DNA of 64,000 nucleotides from Streptomyces piniterrae (lineage in GTDB: Bacteria; Actinomycetota; Actinomycetes; Streptomycetales; Streptomycetaceae), in the NCBI RefSeq assembly GCF_005048155.1, contig NZ_SUMB01000008.1:310001-374000 (forward strand). Reading direction: 5' to 3'. Positions 49,846 to 57,577 of this stretch are shown piece after piece. The position numbers were made by a program, and so were the translations under genes. The notes under the pieces were generated by a model, which saw only the letters and a list, made by a program, of their open reading frames with translations, had not been told where the DNA came from and did not search any database. Position 1 is the first letter of the stretch; every line of letters starts with the position of its first letter.

Positions 49846-50304
49846 ATGGAGATGAACTCGGCACACCGGCAGCGCGATTCGCGCTCGCCCGCCGCGCGGC
49901 CCGCACGGAGGCGGCCGGCAGTGGTCCTCGCGCTGCTTCTCGGCCTGCTGGCGGCGGCTGCCGCACCGGCCGCTGCCGCGGGCAGCGAGGTGGCGGCGCG
50001 CACCACGGCCACCGTCCGATACGCGGACGCGGAATCGCGGACGTCGGGCACGGTGAGCGCGGGGAAGGCGGCGTCCGCCACCACCGCCTCCGCGCACCAC
50101 GGCTCGACGCACCTGAAGTCGGTCGGCTTCAAGTCCAAGAAGTCGAAGTGGAAGTCCAAGGCGAAGAAGAAGGGCAAGAGCTTCTTCAAGAAGCTCGGTG
50201 TCCTCGCGATCGTGCTGTTCGTGATCTTCCTGATCATCGCCATCGTGGTGATCGCGCTGATCGTCCACTTCGTCCGGCGTGCGCTGGGCCGCCGTCGGGA
50301 CTAG
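49846..50304 (+). CDS. Secreted or membrane-anchored Lys-rich protein
   Basis: 152 residues. An Arg-rich N-terminus and hydrophobic stretch (VVLALLLGLLAAAAAPAAAA) form a signal peptide. A Ser/Thr/Ala region leads to a dense lysine tract (KSKKSKWKSKAKKKGKSFFK), then a second hydrophobic helix (LGVLAIVLFVIFLIIAIVVI) and an Arg-rich end. The positive-in arrangement suggests that the Lys tract and the tail flank the membrane. Function unknown. ATG 49846 has GGAGGGGG 9-12 bp upstream. Confidence 0.75.
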   Translation: MEMNSAHRQRDSRSPAARPARRRPAVVLALLLGLLAAAAAPAAAAGSEVAARTTATVRYADAESRTSGTVSAGKAASATTASAHHGSTHLKSVGFKSKKSKWKSKAKKKGKSFFKKLGVLAIVLFVIFLIIAIVVIALIVHFVRRALGRRRD

Positions 50305-50350
50305 GGCCTGACCGATGGGCCAGGCCTGAAGGCTCTGGCGGCACCGCCCA

Positions 50351-50385
50351 GCGAAGGGCCCGGCTCCTGCTGCCGGGTCCTTCGC
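50351..50385 (+). terminator. Terminator after the Lys-rich membrane protein gene
   Basis: GCGAAGGGCCCGGC (50351-50364) pairs with GCCGGGTCCTTCGC (50372-50385) with one mismatch. Confidence 0.7.
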
Positions 50386-50490
50386 CGTACGCCCGCAGGA
50401 TCCTGCCTCAACTGGCGTAGTCCGCAAGGACGTTGACTTCAGGACAGCCCTCCAGACGGCTCCGGAACAGCCGGGGCGGCGGGCACGACA

Positions 50491-50521
50491 AAGGCCCCGA
50501 TCCGCAAGGGATCGGGGCCTT
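50491..50521 (-). terminator. Terminator after tRNA-Ser(CGA)
   Basis: AAGGCCCCGATCC (50491-50503) pairs perfectly with GGATCGGGGCCTT (50509-50521), 12 bp past the tRNA 3' end on the minus strand. The TTGTCG run follows. Confidence 0.8.
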
Positions 50522-50532
50522 CGCCTTCAGAG

Positions 50533-50619
50533 CGGTAGCGGTGGGATTTGAACCCACGGAGGAGTTGCCCCCTCACGCGCTTTCGAGGCGCGCTCCTTCG
50601 GCCGCTCGGACACGCTACC
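50533..50619 (-). tRNA. tRNA-Ser (CGA)
   Basis: 87-nt class II tRNA on the minus strand. Acceptor GGTAGCG/CGCTACC, anticodon loop CTCGAAA (anticodon CGA), long variable arm, T-loop TTCAAAT, discriminator G, no CCA encoded. It lies just downstream of tadA. Confidence 0.93.
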
Positions 50620-50676
50620 GAGAGAGAGCTTAGCCCACAGGAGGCCGTGCTCCGAAATCGGATTCCCCGCCGCTCG

Positions 50677-51195
50677 TCAGCGGTCGCGGAAGAAGGCGGT
50701 CAGCAAGGCCGCGCACTCGCCTTCGAGGACGCCCGTGATGACCTCGGGGCGATGGTTGAGCCGGCGGTCGCGGATGACGTCCCAGAGGGATCCGGCGGCG
50801 CCGGCCTTGGCGTCACGGGCGCCGTAGACGACGCGGTCGACCCGGGAGAGGACGATCGCGCCGGCGCACATCGTGCAGGGCTCCAGGGTGACCAGGAGGG
50901 TGCAGCCGGTCAGCCGCCACTCCCCGACGGCCTTCGCCGCCGCCCGCAGGGCGAGGACCTCGGCATGTGCCGTCGGGTCGCCGGTCGCCTCGCGTTCGTT
51001 GTGGCCGGTGCCGAGCACCGTGCCGTCCGCGGACAGCACGACGGCGCCCACCGGGACGTCACCGGTCCCGGGGGCGCGTGCGGCCTCGTCCAGCGCCTGA
51101 CGCATCGGCGCGATCCAGGGGTCGCGCAGCGGGTCGGGCGCGGGTGAGGGCTCAGGGGCGGATGGGGGCTCAGGGGCGGATGGGGGCACGGTCAT
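50677..51195 (-). CDS. tadA: tRNA adenosine(34) deaminase
   Basis: 172 residues. Zinc-dependent deamination of A34 to inosine in tRNA-Arg(ACG), the very tRNA type encoded at 5879. The cytidine-deaminase-fold motifs are HAEVLALR (zinc His, catalytic Glu) and PCTMC (two zinc Cys). The N-terminal 30 residues are a Pro/Ser/Ala repeat (PPSAPEP), made by a DNA repeat near 51140-51190, and precede the usual start of the fold at MRQALDEA (near 51105). That inner ATG may be the true start. The associated acidic-protein gene lies 53 bp upstream. Confidence 0.93.
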   Translation of the reverse strand: MTVPPSAPEPPSAPEPSPAPDPLRDPWIAPMRQALDEAARAPGTGDVPVGAVVLSADGTVLGTGHNEREATGDPTAHAEVLALRAAAKAVGEWRLTGCTLLVTLEPCTMCAGAIVLSRVDRVVYGARDAKAGAAGSLWDVIRDRRLNHRPEVITGVLEGECAALLTAFFRDR

Positions 51196-51248
51196 GCCCC
51201 CAGTGTCGGGGACGCGACCGGAGGCCGGGCCCGGGGGCCCGGCAGGCC

Positions 51249-51776
51249 TCAGCGCACGGCCTCCAGGACGTCCGTGCAGCCCAGGGCGTCGACGATCTCG
51301 GCGAGTGCGTCGCCCTGCAGGTCGAGCAGCTCCTTCTCGCCGATGCCGAGGTCCGACAGGAGCCCCGCGTCGCCCAGAGGGCCGGGCGGTGCCGAGCCAT
51401 TCACCGAGTCGTCCTCGCTGATGTCCGTTTCCGTTTCGGTTTCGCCGTCCTCCGTACCGTCCAGATCGAGGCTGTCGAGTTCGTCCGCGTCGTTGTCGTC
51501 GCGGCCGAGGAGCTCGTCGGTCAGCATCGCGCCGTACGAGCTTCTGGCAGCGGCGGCGGCGTTGGAGAGAAAGACCCGGGGGTCGTCCTCGCCGTCCACC
51601 CGGACGACACCGAACCAGGTGCCCTCCTGTTCGATGAGCGCCACCACTGTGTCGTCGTTGATCGCCGCCTCTCGGGCCAGGTCGGCCAGATCGGTCAGCG
51701 TCTCCACATCGTCGAGCTCCGTATCGCTCGCTTCCCACCCGTCTTCGGTGCGCGCGAGCAGTGCGGCGAAGTACAC
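51249..51776 (-). CDS. tRNA adenosine deaminase-associated protein
   Basis: 175 residues, acidic. It begins YFAALLARTEDGWEASDTEL, continues TWFGVVRVDGEDDPRVFLSN and AAARSSYGAMLTDELLG, has a Glu/Asp-rich middle, and ends LLDLQGDALAEIVDALGC. This is the family habitually encoded next to tadA in actinobacteria; its biochemical role is not known to me. I take GTG 51776 as start because GGGAGA lies 6 bp upstream; ATG 51797 lacks a ribosome site. Confidence 0.85.
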   Translation of the reverse strand: MYFAALLARTEDGWEASDTELDDVETLTDLADLAREAAINDDTVVALIEQEGTWFGVVRVDGEDDPRVFLSNAAAAARSSYGAMLTDELLGRDDNDADELDSLDLDGTEDGETETETDISEDDSVNGSAPPGPLGDAGLLSDLGIGEKELLDLQGDALAEIVDALGCTDVLEAVR

Positions 51777-51986
51777 CGTGACTCTCCCACTGGTCATAGG
51801 CGTGCCGGGCCGGGCGGGGCGGCGCTGCACGCCGCGGTCCCGCCCCTTCGGAATCGTGGCAGAAACATCGCGTTCGCGCGGGGTCTTCGACGCTGCGTCG
51901 TGATGAGGATGTGAGAGATGTCGCTCACGTGCCGCAGCGAACGGGGTGCGGGGGCGGCCTCCGGGGCAGCGCCCGGGGCGGGCGGC

Positions 51987-52193
51987 TCACCAGCGGAAGG
52001 AGCGCATCCGCATGGCCTGGCGCATCCGGGCGGCCCGCGCGCGGCGCGGCTGAACGCGGTCCCGCAGCTCCCGCGCCTCGTGCAGTTCCCGGAGGAATTG
52101 GGCCCGGCGCCTTCGGCGTGCCGCGTCGCTCTCGACGCCCTGGGCACCGGACTCGGCGTCCGTCATGTCGTCGATCCGCTTACGGTCCGGCAC
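51987..52193 (-). CDS. Small basic protein, unknown function
   Basis: 68 residues from GTG 52193 (or 59 from ATG 52166). Arg-rich and helical: ARRRRRAQFLRELHEARELR, ending RMRQAMRMRSFRW. The regular charge pattern suggests nucleic-acid binding or a coiled coil. No family known. Encoded divergently from upp. Confidence 0.6.
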   Translation of the reverse strand: MPDRKRIDDMTDAESGAQGVESDAARRRRRAQFLRELHEARELRDRVQPRRARAARMRQAMRMRSFRW

Positions 52194-52355
52194 GCTGCAC
52201 ACACCCCTCGGGTGGGTCCTCGCCCGATGCCGAGTCGACGTCACGGGCGTACGTGCTCACTTTCCCTCGTTTTGGTGGTTTGATGCCAGCGCGGCCGTCC
52301 ACCCCGGAGAGCACCCGGGCGCCGCAGGGCGGGCGTCGGGGCCCTCAGGCTCGGC

Positions 52356-52361
52356 TACTGT
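52356..52361 (+). promoter_or_regulatory. -10 element giving a leaderless upp transcript
   Basis: TACTGT fits TAnnnT and lies 7 bp before the upp ATG at 52369. There is no ribosome site before this ATG, so transcription probably begins at the start codon. Confidence 0.55.
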
Positions 52362-52368
52362 CGATGTC

Positions 52369-53004
52369 ATGCGGATCCACGTCGTCGACCACCCGCTGGT
52401 GGCGCACAAACTCACCACACTGCGCGACAAGCGCACCGACTCCCCGACTTTCCGGCGGCTCGCCGACGAGCTGGTCACCCTGCTCGCCTACGAGGCCACC
52501 CGTGATGTGCGTACCGAGCAGGTCGACATCGAGACCCCGGTGACGGCGACCACCGGAGTGCGGCTCTCGCACCCGCGCCCCATGGTCGTACCGATCCTGC
52601 GGGCCGGTCTCGGCATGCTGGACGGCATGGTCCGGCTGCTGCCCACCGCCGAGGTCGGCTTCATGGGCATGGTGCGCAACGAGGAGACGTACGAGGCGCA
52701 CACCTACGCCACGCGGATGCCCGACGACCTCTCGGGGCGCCAGGTGTATGTCGTCGACCCGATGCTGGCCACCGGCGGCACGCTGGTCGCGGCGATCCGC
52801 GAGCTGATCAAGCGCGGTGCGGACGATGTCACCGCGATCTGCCTGCTGGCCGCGCCGGAGGGCGTGCAGGTCATGGAGCGGGAGCTGGCCGGCACGCCGG
52901 TCACGGTGGTCACCGCGGCGGTCGACGAGCGCCTCAACGAGGCCCGCTACATTGTGCCGGGGCTCGGGGACGCGGGCGACCGGATGTACGGCACTGCGGG
53001 CTGA
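52369..53004 (+). CDS. upp: Uracil phosphoribosyltransferase
   Basis: 211 residues, full length. Converts uracil and PRPP to UMP in pyrimidine salvage. Motifs: MRIHVVDHPLVAHKLTTLRD at the N-terminus, PILRAGLGMLDGMVRLLP, the PRPP-binding loop VVDPMLATGGTLVAAI and the C-terminal uracil-binding YIVPGLGDAGDRMYGT. Monocistronic with a strong terminator 19 bp after the stop. Confidence 0.97.
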   Translation: MRIHVVDHPLVAHKLTTLRDKRTDSPTFRRLADELVTLLAYEATRDVRTEQVDIETPVTATTGVRLSHPRPMVVPILRAGLGMLDGMVRLLPTAEVGFMGMVRNEETYEAHTYATRMPDDLSGRQVYVVDPMLATGGTLVAAIRELIKRGADDVTAICLLAAPEGVQVMERELAGTPVTVVTAAVDERLNEARYIVPGLGDAGDRMYGTAG

Positions 53005-53022
53005 TGGCTTAGGTGTGAGTTG

Positions 53023-53061
53023 CGACAGGGCCCGGTACGCGTCGCGTACCGGGCCCTGTCG
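53023..53061. terminator. Bidirectional terminator between upp and the LytR_C gene
   Basis: A perfect 18-bp inverted repeat, CGACAGGGCCCGGTACGC, with loop GTC. It serves upp on the plus strand and the convergent gene ending at 53071. Confidence 0.85.
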
Positions 53062-53070
53062 TGCGTGCTG

Positions 53071-53718
53071 TCAGCACTTTTCCCGGGACGGGGGCGGGGC
53101 CGGGCGGGACAGCAGGGCCAGCGCCTTTTCGGCGTCCTGCTGCTTGGCCAGTGCCTTGAACCCGTCGCCGAGGATCAGATCGAGGTCGGCGCCCTTGCGG
53201 TCGTCCGTCTGCTGCTCGGCGCCGGCCAGCTGGGTGGCCAGCACCTTCAGCGGGCCGGTGGTCGCGGCCTTGGGGCCGAGCAGTATGCCGGAGCCCTTGA
53301 CCTTCTTGTCGAGGGCGGTCGGCGCGTTGCCCACCTTGCCGATCTTGAAGCCGCGCTTCTTGAGCTCGTCGGCGGTGCGCTTGGCGAGGCCGGCGCGCGA
53401 CGTGGCGTTGAAGACATTGACGGTCAGGGCTGTCGGCTTGGGCAGCTTCCCGGCAGTGGGCTTGGGGTGGGACCGGCCCGCGGTGCCGGTCTTGCCGCAT
53501 TTCTGCTTGCTCTGGGTTGCCTGTGCCGTATTGCTCTTGCCGCCGAAGACATCGATGAGCTGCAGGGTTCCCCAGCCGGCCAGGCCGAGGGCGCAGGCCG
53601 TGGCGATGAGGGTGAGGATGATCCGGCGGCGGTGTCGGGGACGGCGCATCCGCGGGTACCTGTCGCCCGTGATGCGGTACTTCTTACCGCCCATGCCTGG
53701 GGGCGTCAGCATGCTCAT
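53071..53718 (-). CDS. LytR C-terminal-domain membrane protein
   Basis: 215 residues. A basic cytoplasmic lead (GGKKYRITGDRYPRMRRPRH) and one transmembrane helix (IILTLIATACALGLAGWGTL) precede an extracytoplasmic LytR_C domain (about 95-195) with LTVNVFNATSRAGLAKRTADE and LLGPKA. Such proteins occur free or attached to LCP enzymes and are linked to envelope integrity. ATG 53718 is the first of three closely spaced ATGs. The next gene upstream is co-directional. Confidence 0.85.
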   Translation of the reverse strand: MSMLTPPGMGGKKYRITGDRYPRMRRPRHRRRIILTLIATACALGLAGWGTLQLIDVFGGKSNTAQATQSKQKCGKTGTAGRSHPKPTAGKLPKPTALTVNVFNATSRAGLAKRTADELKKRGFKIGKVGNAPTALDKKVKGSGILLGPKAATTGPLKVLATQLAGAEQQTDDRKGADLDLILGDGFKALAKQQDAEKALALLSRPAPPPSREKC

Positions 53719-53822
53719 GGGCGCAGCGTAGTGCGGGGCGGAGGCCATGCCTACTAAATGATCAACGCGTGGCGTGAGAGCCAACCCAAAAGGATCAATT
53801 AGGGCCTGCGGTGCCCGAAATG

Positions 53823-54119
53823 TCAGCCCAGCTCAAGGACGCGGGCGTGCAGCACCTGGCGCTGCTGAAGGGCCGCGCGCACGGCGCGGTGCAGCCCGTC
53901 CTCCAGGTAGAGGTCGCCGTCCCACTTCACGACATGCGCGAAGAGATCGCCGTAGAACGTCGAGTCCTCGGCGAGCAGCGTCTCGAGATCGAGCTGCTGC
54001 TTGGTGGTCACCAACTGGTCGAGGCGTACCGGGCGCGGGGCGACATCCGCCCACTGGCGGGTGCTCTCCCGGCCGTGGTCGGGGTACGGCCGCCCATTTC
54101 CGATGCGCTTGAAGATCAC
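53823..54119 (-). CDS. Small conserved-looking protein, ParB/sulfiredoxin-like; sometimes labelled VapB-type antitoxin
   Basis: 98 residues: MIFKRIGNGRPYPDHGREST, then RPVRLDQLVTTKQQLDLETL and WDGDLYLEDGLHRAVRAALQ. The DGLHRAVRAAL segment resembles the DGhHR motif of ParB/sulfiredoxin-like folds. I recall close relatives being annotated as VapB-family antitoxins, but no PIN toxin gene is adjacent, so I doubt a toxin-antitoxin role. It lies 104 bp upstream of the LytR_C gene, same strand. Confidence 0.75.
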   Translation of the reverse strand: MIFKRIGNGRPYPDHGRESTRQWADVAPRPVRLDQLVTTKQQLDLETLLAEDSTFYGDLFAHVVKWDGDLYLEDGLHRAVRAALQQRQVLHARVLELG

Positions 54120-54319
54120 ACGGAAAGCCTACCGGGCGAGCGGCACCGGGCGCAGCCATGCCGCAGCGGATCAAAGGGGGTGAATCCAGATAAACGGGGA
54201 GTGATGCAGGGGGGTGGGGTCGGCGTTTGGGCAGGACAGGGGCCGCTTTTCTGGACGCGGCCGGATTCGACACGAATGGGTTACGGGATGCGGCCGCCCG
54301 AGGGGGGCGGGCCGGCCGC

Positions 54320-55000
54320 TCACCATTTCAGGGCGTCCGCGCGGCAGGACTGCCAGTACGTGACCTTCGCGGTGTCCACATCGACGTACACCGGGGCGCC
54401 GTTGTCCAGGCCCACCTGGGTCGGGGCAGTGTGGCGGGCCAGCGTGACGCCGAACTGGGAGATCTTCTCGCCCTTGCCGTCCGGACGGTCGGCGGCGGAG
54501 GTGGTGACTCCGGCGTACGCGGTGGCGTCGGGGGCAAGCGAGACGGCGGTTCCCGGTCTGCTGCGCCTGATCACCGGGGTGGCGTGCCGCTGCTCGCCGC
54601 CGAACCGGAGCTTCGGGTACGGCTGGCCGGCGAAGTCGCAGGTCCGGTCGGAGATATTGGTGACGGTCAGGACCATGTGGTTGATCGGCCGCCGGGCGGC
54701 GCCGGCGTGGAACCTGAGCATCTCGGGAGTGCAGGCGACGCGGGTGCCGGACGTCGGCGACTTGGTCGGGCCGGGTGTGTGGCTGCTGGGGCCGGCGTGG
54801 GGCCTCGCGCTGTGCTGCGCCGACGGGCTGTGGTGCGTCGATGGGCTGCGGTCCGCCGACGGGGACACGGCGGGCGATGGCGCTTGGCCCCTGCTGTCTT
54901 TGCCGTCGCATGCGGTGAGCGACAGAGCGGCGGCGGCGAGCAGCGATACGGCGGCTGTCCGGCGGCCGCGGTGGGCGGTGGCGGTAGGGCTGAACGGCAT
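54320..55000 (-). CDS. DUF4232-family lipoprotein
   Basis: 226 residues. Lipobox LSLTAC near residue 31, then a Ser/Pro/His-rich spacer (about 40-85). A DUF4232-type beta domain (about 88-226) has RVACTPEMLRFHAGAA, HMVLTVTNISDRTCDFAGQP and VYVDVDTAKVTYWQSC. Four cysteines after the lipobox could form two disulphides. Cell-surface exposed; function unknown. The upstream gap contains parS. Confidence 0.87.
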   Translation of the reverse strand: MPFSPTATAHRGRRTAAVSLLAAAALSLTACDGKDSRGQAPSPAVSPSADRSPSTHHSPSAQHSARPHAGPSSHTPGPTKSPTSGTRVACTPEMLRFHAGAARRPINHMVLTVTNISDRTCDFAGQPYPKLRFGGEQRHATPVIRRSRPGTAVSLAPDATAYAGVTTSAADRPDGKGEKISQFGVTLARHTAPTQVGLDNGAPVYVDVDTAKVTYWQSCRADALKW

Positions 55001-55184
55001 GACGGGCTCTCCCGGGGACGGCGGCCGAGCGGTGGTGCGACCGGCGGAGGTGGCTGCCGGTCAGTGTGGTGTGTACATGATCTTCGGTGGTGGGGCTGGT
55101 GATCGGCTAACGCGTGGCTAACGGGGGGCTGCGCTTGGCCTGAACCGTCTTGGTTGCTCGCTGTTTTCGGCTGTCCCGCCGTGG

Positions 55185-55265
55185 GGGTTTGTCGCCGTTG
55201 CTCCCCCACTGCCTAAAGGGCGTGGGAGGTACCCCCACGCGGCGGGCGTGGGTTTGTCGGGTGCG
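55185..55265. repeat. Inverted-repeat intergenic element
   Basis: CTCCCCCAC and GTGGGAG flank TGCCTAAAGGGC, and the segments GTGGGGGTTTGTCG and GTGGGTTTGTCG lie on either side. I recall similar GGTACC-CCC hairpins scattered between Streptomyces genes; a dispersed repeat is possible. No gene in 55001-55318. Confidence 0.45.
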
Positions 55266-55283
55266 GTGCGCGTCGGGGAGTGA

Positions 55284-55299
55284 TGTTTCACGTGAAACG
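55284..55299. promoter_or_regulatory. parS centromere site
   Basis: TGTTTCACGTGAAACG contains the exact 14-bp ParB-binding core GTTTCACGTGAAAC. Only the last flanking base differs from the Streptomyces consensus TGTTTCACGTGAAACA. It lies between genes, as functional parS sites often do, and in Streptomyces these cluster around oriC. Confidence 0.9.
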
Positions 55300-55318
55300 G
55301 GGGGAGGGGGGAAGGGCG

Positions 55319-55915
55319 TCAATCCGCTGATGGGGTGGGGGAGTTGGCGGACTGTGTGTCGGGTGCGGTGGGGGTCGGTGAGGGGGGTGGGGCGGAGGTG
55401 CTGGTCCCCTCGGTGGGTTGCTCCGTGGGCCGGGCGGTGGGGGTGCTCGTCGACGTGCCTTGTGGTGGCCGGATCGGGTCGGCGCCGGGCTCTGGTGAGC
55501 CGGAGTTGGAGGGCTCGACGGTTCGGCTGCCGCTGGGGGTGGGCTCGCCCGCGGAGGGCCCTGGGGACGGGCCGGTGTGGGTCGGGGACGGTGAAGGGCT
55601 CACCGGGCTCGGCGACGAAGCGGGGGCGGGCCGGGACGGCGGGGCGGCGGGGGCGAGCGCGAGATAGCCGACCGCGACGGCGGCGGCCGCGGCGGCAGCC
55701 GCCAGCGGCAGCCCGAAGCGGCGCAGCCAGGGCGGGGCTCCGGGTCGGCGACCGCGGCGCAGGTGCGGACCCGGCGGATCGGCGGGCCGCAGATCCCGTA
55801 CGTCGATCGACTCGGCGCGGGCCGCGAACGCCCGCCGCAGCCGTTCCTCGACAGGGCGCTCTGGGGCCGTCTCACGGGGTCCCGTTCCGGCGTCGCTGCC
55901 GCCATGGCCGTTCAT
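55319..55915 (-). CDS. Putative membrane anti-sigma factor
   Basis: 198 residues. The N-terminal cytoplasmic part (ERLRRAFAARAESIDVRDLR) is followed by one transmembrane helix (LPLAAAAAAAAVAVGYLALA, about 70-92) and a long Pro/Ser/Thr-rich extracellular tail. I see no HxxxCxxC zinc motif. The ATG overlaps the sigma stop by 4 bp (ATGA, GGAGGGG upstream), the classic sigma/anti-sigma arrangement, and this context is the main evidence. Confidence 0.75.
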   Translation of the reverse strand: MNGHGGSDAGTGPRETAPERPVEERLRRAFAARAESIDVRDLRPADPPGPHLRRGRRPGAPPWLRRFGLPLAAAAAAAAVAVGYLALAPAAPPSRPAPASSPSPVSPSPSPTHTGPSPGPSAGEPTPSGSRTVEPSNSGSPEPGADPIRPPQGTSTSTPTARPTEQPTEGTSTSAPPPSPTPTAPDTQSANSPTPSAD

Positions 55916-56604
55916 GACCGCCCCTCCAAGATCTTCTCCAGGGAGTCCAGCGCACGGCTGGCGATGGACTTCACCGAGCCGCGGCTGATGCCGAGCGTCG
56001 CCGCGATCTGCGCCTCCGTCAGATCGCCCCAGTAGCGCAGTACGAGCACCTCCCGGCGGCGGGTGGTCAGCCGGCCCAGCGCGGCGAACACCTCCCGGTG
56101 CTCCTCGTCCAGCACGATCCGCTCCTCGGCGGACGGCGCGTCCGCCTCGTACGGCGGGGTGTAGTCGCGGGCCGTACGACGGCGCCTCAGCACCGAGCGA
56201 GCCGCGTTGACGACGGCGGTGCGCAGATAGGCGAGGGCGTTGTCGACCTCCCCGAGCTGTTCGCCGTGGCGCTTGTAGAGCGCGGCGAAGGCGTCCTGGA
56301 CGACGTCCTCGGCGGTGGCCCGGTCGTCGACGAGCATGACGGCCAGCCGCACCATGTTCAGCCGGTGCGCGTGGTAGAGCTCGCTGATCGTCGGCTGGGA
56401 GTCCGGTGACGGGAACGGGGTGGGCAACTGGGGCCGGGTGCCGGCCGGTTCGCCGGTGACCGGGCTCGGGTGGCTGGGGCGGGGGCTTTCGCGGCGCGCG
56501 GTCGCCGGGCGGGCGGCGCGCAGCAGCCACTGCCACAGGGCGTGCCGCAGCCCCGGTACGGCGAATCGCACCGGGGCGCTGTGCTGGGTGGCGGAGTACT
56601 CCAT
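55912..56604 (-). CDS. ECF-type (SigE-family) RNA polymerase sigma factor
   Basis: 230 residues. A 70-residue N-terminal extension precedes region 2 (ELYHAHRLNMVRLAVMLVDD, RATAEDVVQDAFAALYKR) and region 4 (TRRREVLVLRYWGDLTEAQI, LGISRGSVKSIASRALDSL). Regions 1 and 3 are missing, as in ECF sigmas. ATG 56604 has GAGGAA upstream. It lies between an LAxTG wall protein (24 bp upstream) and a putative anti-sigma, suggesting an envelope-stress circuit. Confidence 0.88.
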   Translation of the reverse strand: MEYSATQHSAPVRFAVPGLRHALWQWLLRAARPATARRESPRPSHPSPVTGEPAGTRPQLPTPFPSPDSQPTISELYHAHRLNMVRLAVMLVDDRATAEDVVQDAFAALYKRHGEQLGEVDNALAYLRTAVVNAARSVLRRRRTARDYTPPYEADAPSAEERIVLDEEHREVFAALGRLTTRRREVLVLRYWGDLTEAQIAATLGISRGSVKSIASRALDSLEKILEGRS

Positions 56605-56628
56605 CGATTCCTCGGGCCGGGCGCGGGC

Positions 56629-57195
56629 TCAGGTGCGCCGGCGGCGGACGACGTAGAGGGTGCCGCCGCCCGCGGCGAGCAGGCCGGCCGCCGCGCCGCT
56701 CAGCCCGATCGCGGCAGCGGGGGAGGCGCCGGTGCGGGCGAGTTGGCCTTGTCCGTCGGCGGGGGCGGGCGCGGGGCTCGGCTTGGCGCCGTGTCCGTCG
56801 GCAGGGGCGGCCGTCGGCTTGGGGCCGGGGCTGGACGGGGTGGCGCTGGGCGCGGCGGTGGTGCTGGAGGTGGGCCGGGGGGAGGGCGCCGCGGTGGTGG
56901 ACTCGTCCGAGGTGGGAGCCGGGGTCGTGGGGCCGGCGGTCGGGCGCGGGGACTCGGGAGCGGAAGTCGGGCGCGGGGACGCGGAGGTGGGCGCCGGGGT
57001 GGGGGTGCCGGCCGTGGGGCGCGGTGCCGGGGCGTCGGCGTGCGCGGCGGTGGCCGTGGACAGCGCCGAGAGTGTGACCGCGGCGAGCAGCGCGGCGCCG
57101 GCCGCACCGCGCAGGCGCGTACGGGAGGCGGTGCGCGGCGGGGTGCCGGCGGATGCGGACGGCTGGTGACGGTGGGGGGTGGGCGGGAGGTTCAC
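56629..57195 (-). CDS. LAxTG-anchored cell-wall surface protein
   Basis: 188 residues from GTG 57195 (GGAG 9 bp upstream). A signal peptide (GAAGAALLAAVTLSALSTAT, cleavage near AHA-DAP) leads to a low-complexity Pro/Thr/Ser/Ala stalk. The end is a sorting signal LARTG, a hydrophobic helix (AIGLSGAAAGLLAAGGGTLY) and RRRR. LAxTG is the motif of class E sortases of high-GC actinobacteria. There is no folded domain besides the stalk. Upstream gene of the sigma/anti-sigma pair. Confidence 0.83.
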   Translation of the reverse strand: MNLPPTPHRHQPSASAGTPPRTASRTRLRGAAGAALLAAVTLSALSTATAAHADAPAPRPTAGTPTPAPTSASPRPTSAPESPRPTAGPTTPAPTSDESTTAAPSPRPTSSTTAAPSATPSSPGPKPTAAPADGHGAKPSPAPAPADGQGQLARTGASPAAAIGLSGAAAGLLAAGGGTLYVVRRRRT

Positions 57196-57340
57196 GGTGG
57201 TCTGCTCCACGGTCGACGGGCGGGCGCCTGATGGCGCCCTCACCCGTGACGACGTGTGGCGGGGACGGGGGTTGCCGACCGCCGCGGGAATTCTTCGGAG
57301 CGAAGTGCCGAGCGGCGGCGGTGCGGTGCCGTGCTCCCGG

Positions 57341-57577
57341 TCAGCCCACGCTCGCCAGCAGCTTCTCCACTGCCTTGACGCGGTCGCCCAGCTCCGCCAA
57401 ACGGTCGTTGATCGCCTGCTGGTTGGTGGTGACCTGCTCGGCGAACTTGCGGTACTCCGCGAGCGCGGCGGCGTCGGCGCGGTGCCGCTGAAGCCTGAAG
57501 TACGAGGCCACGATCGTGGTGATGCAACCACCAATGATGAGGAGAACCGCGATTGGGATGATGGTGCTGCCGTTCAT
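57341..57577 (-). CDS. Small membrane protein with coiled coil
   Basis: 78 residues. One N-terminal transmembrane helix (IIPIAVLLIIGGCITTIVAS) is followed by a helical heptad-rich tail (AEYRKFAEQVTTNQQAINDR, LAELGDRVKAVEKLLASVG) likely to form a coiled coil in the cytoplasm. Unknown function. Its ATG overlaps the ArsR-like gene stop by 4 bp (ATGA), so the two act together. Confidence 0.82.
   Translation of the reverse strand: MNGSTIIPIAVLLIIGGCITTIVASYFRLQRHRADAAALAEYRKFAEQVTTNQQAINDRLAELGDRVKAVEKLLASVG

Noticed and set aside
50400..50640. SRP (4.5S) RNA gene near tRNA-Ser and tadA
   Set aside because: I recall this linkage in actinobacteria, but the conserved GGAAGG-AGCAGC apical motif is not present in this stretch.
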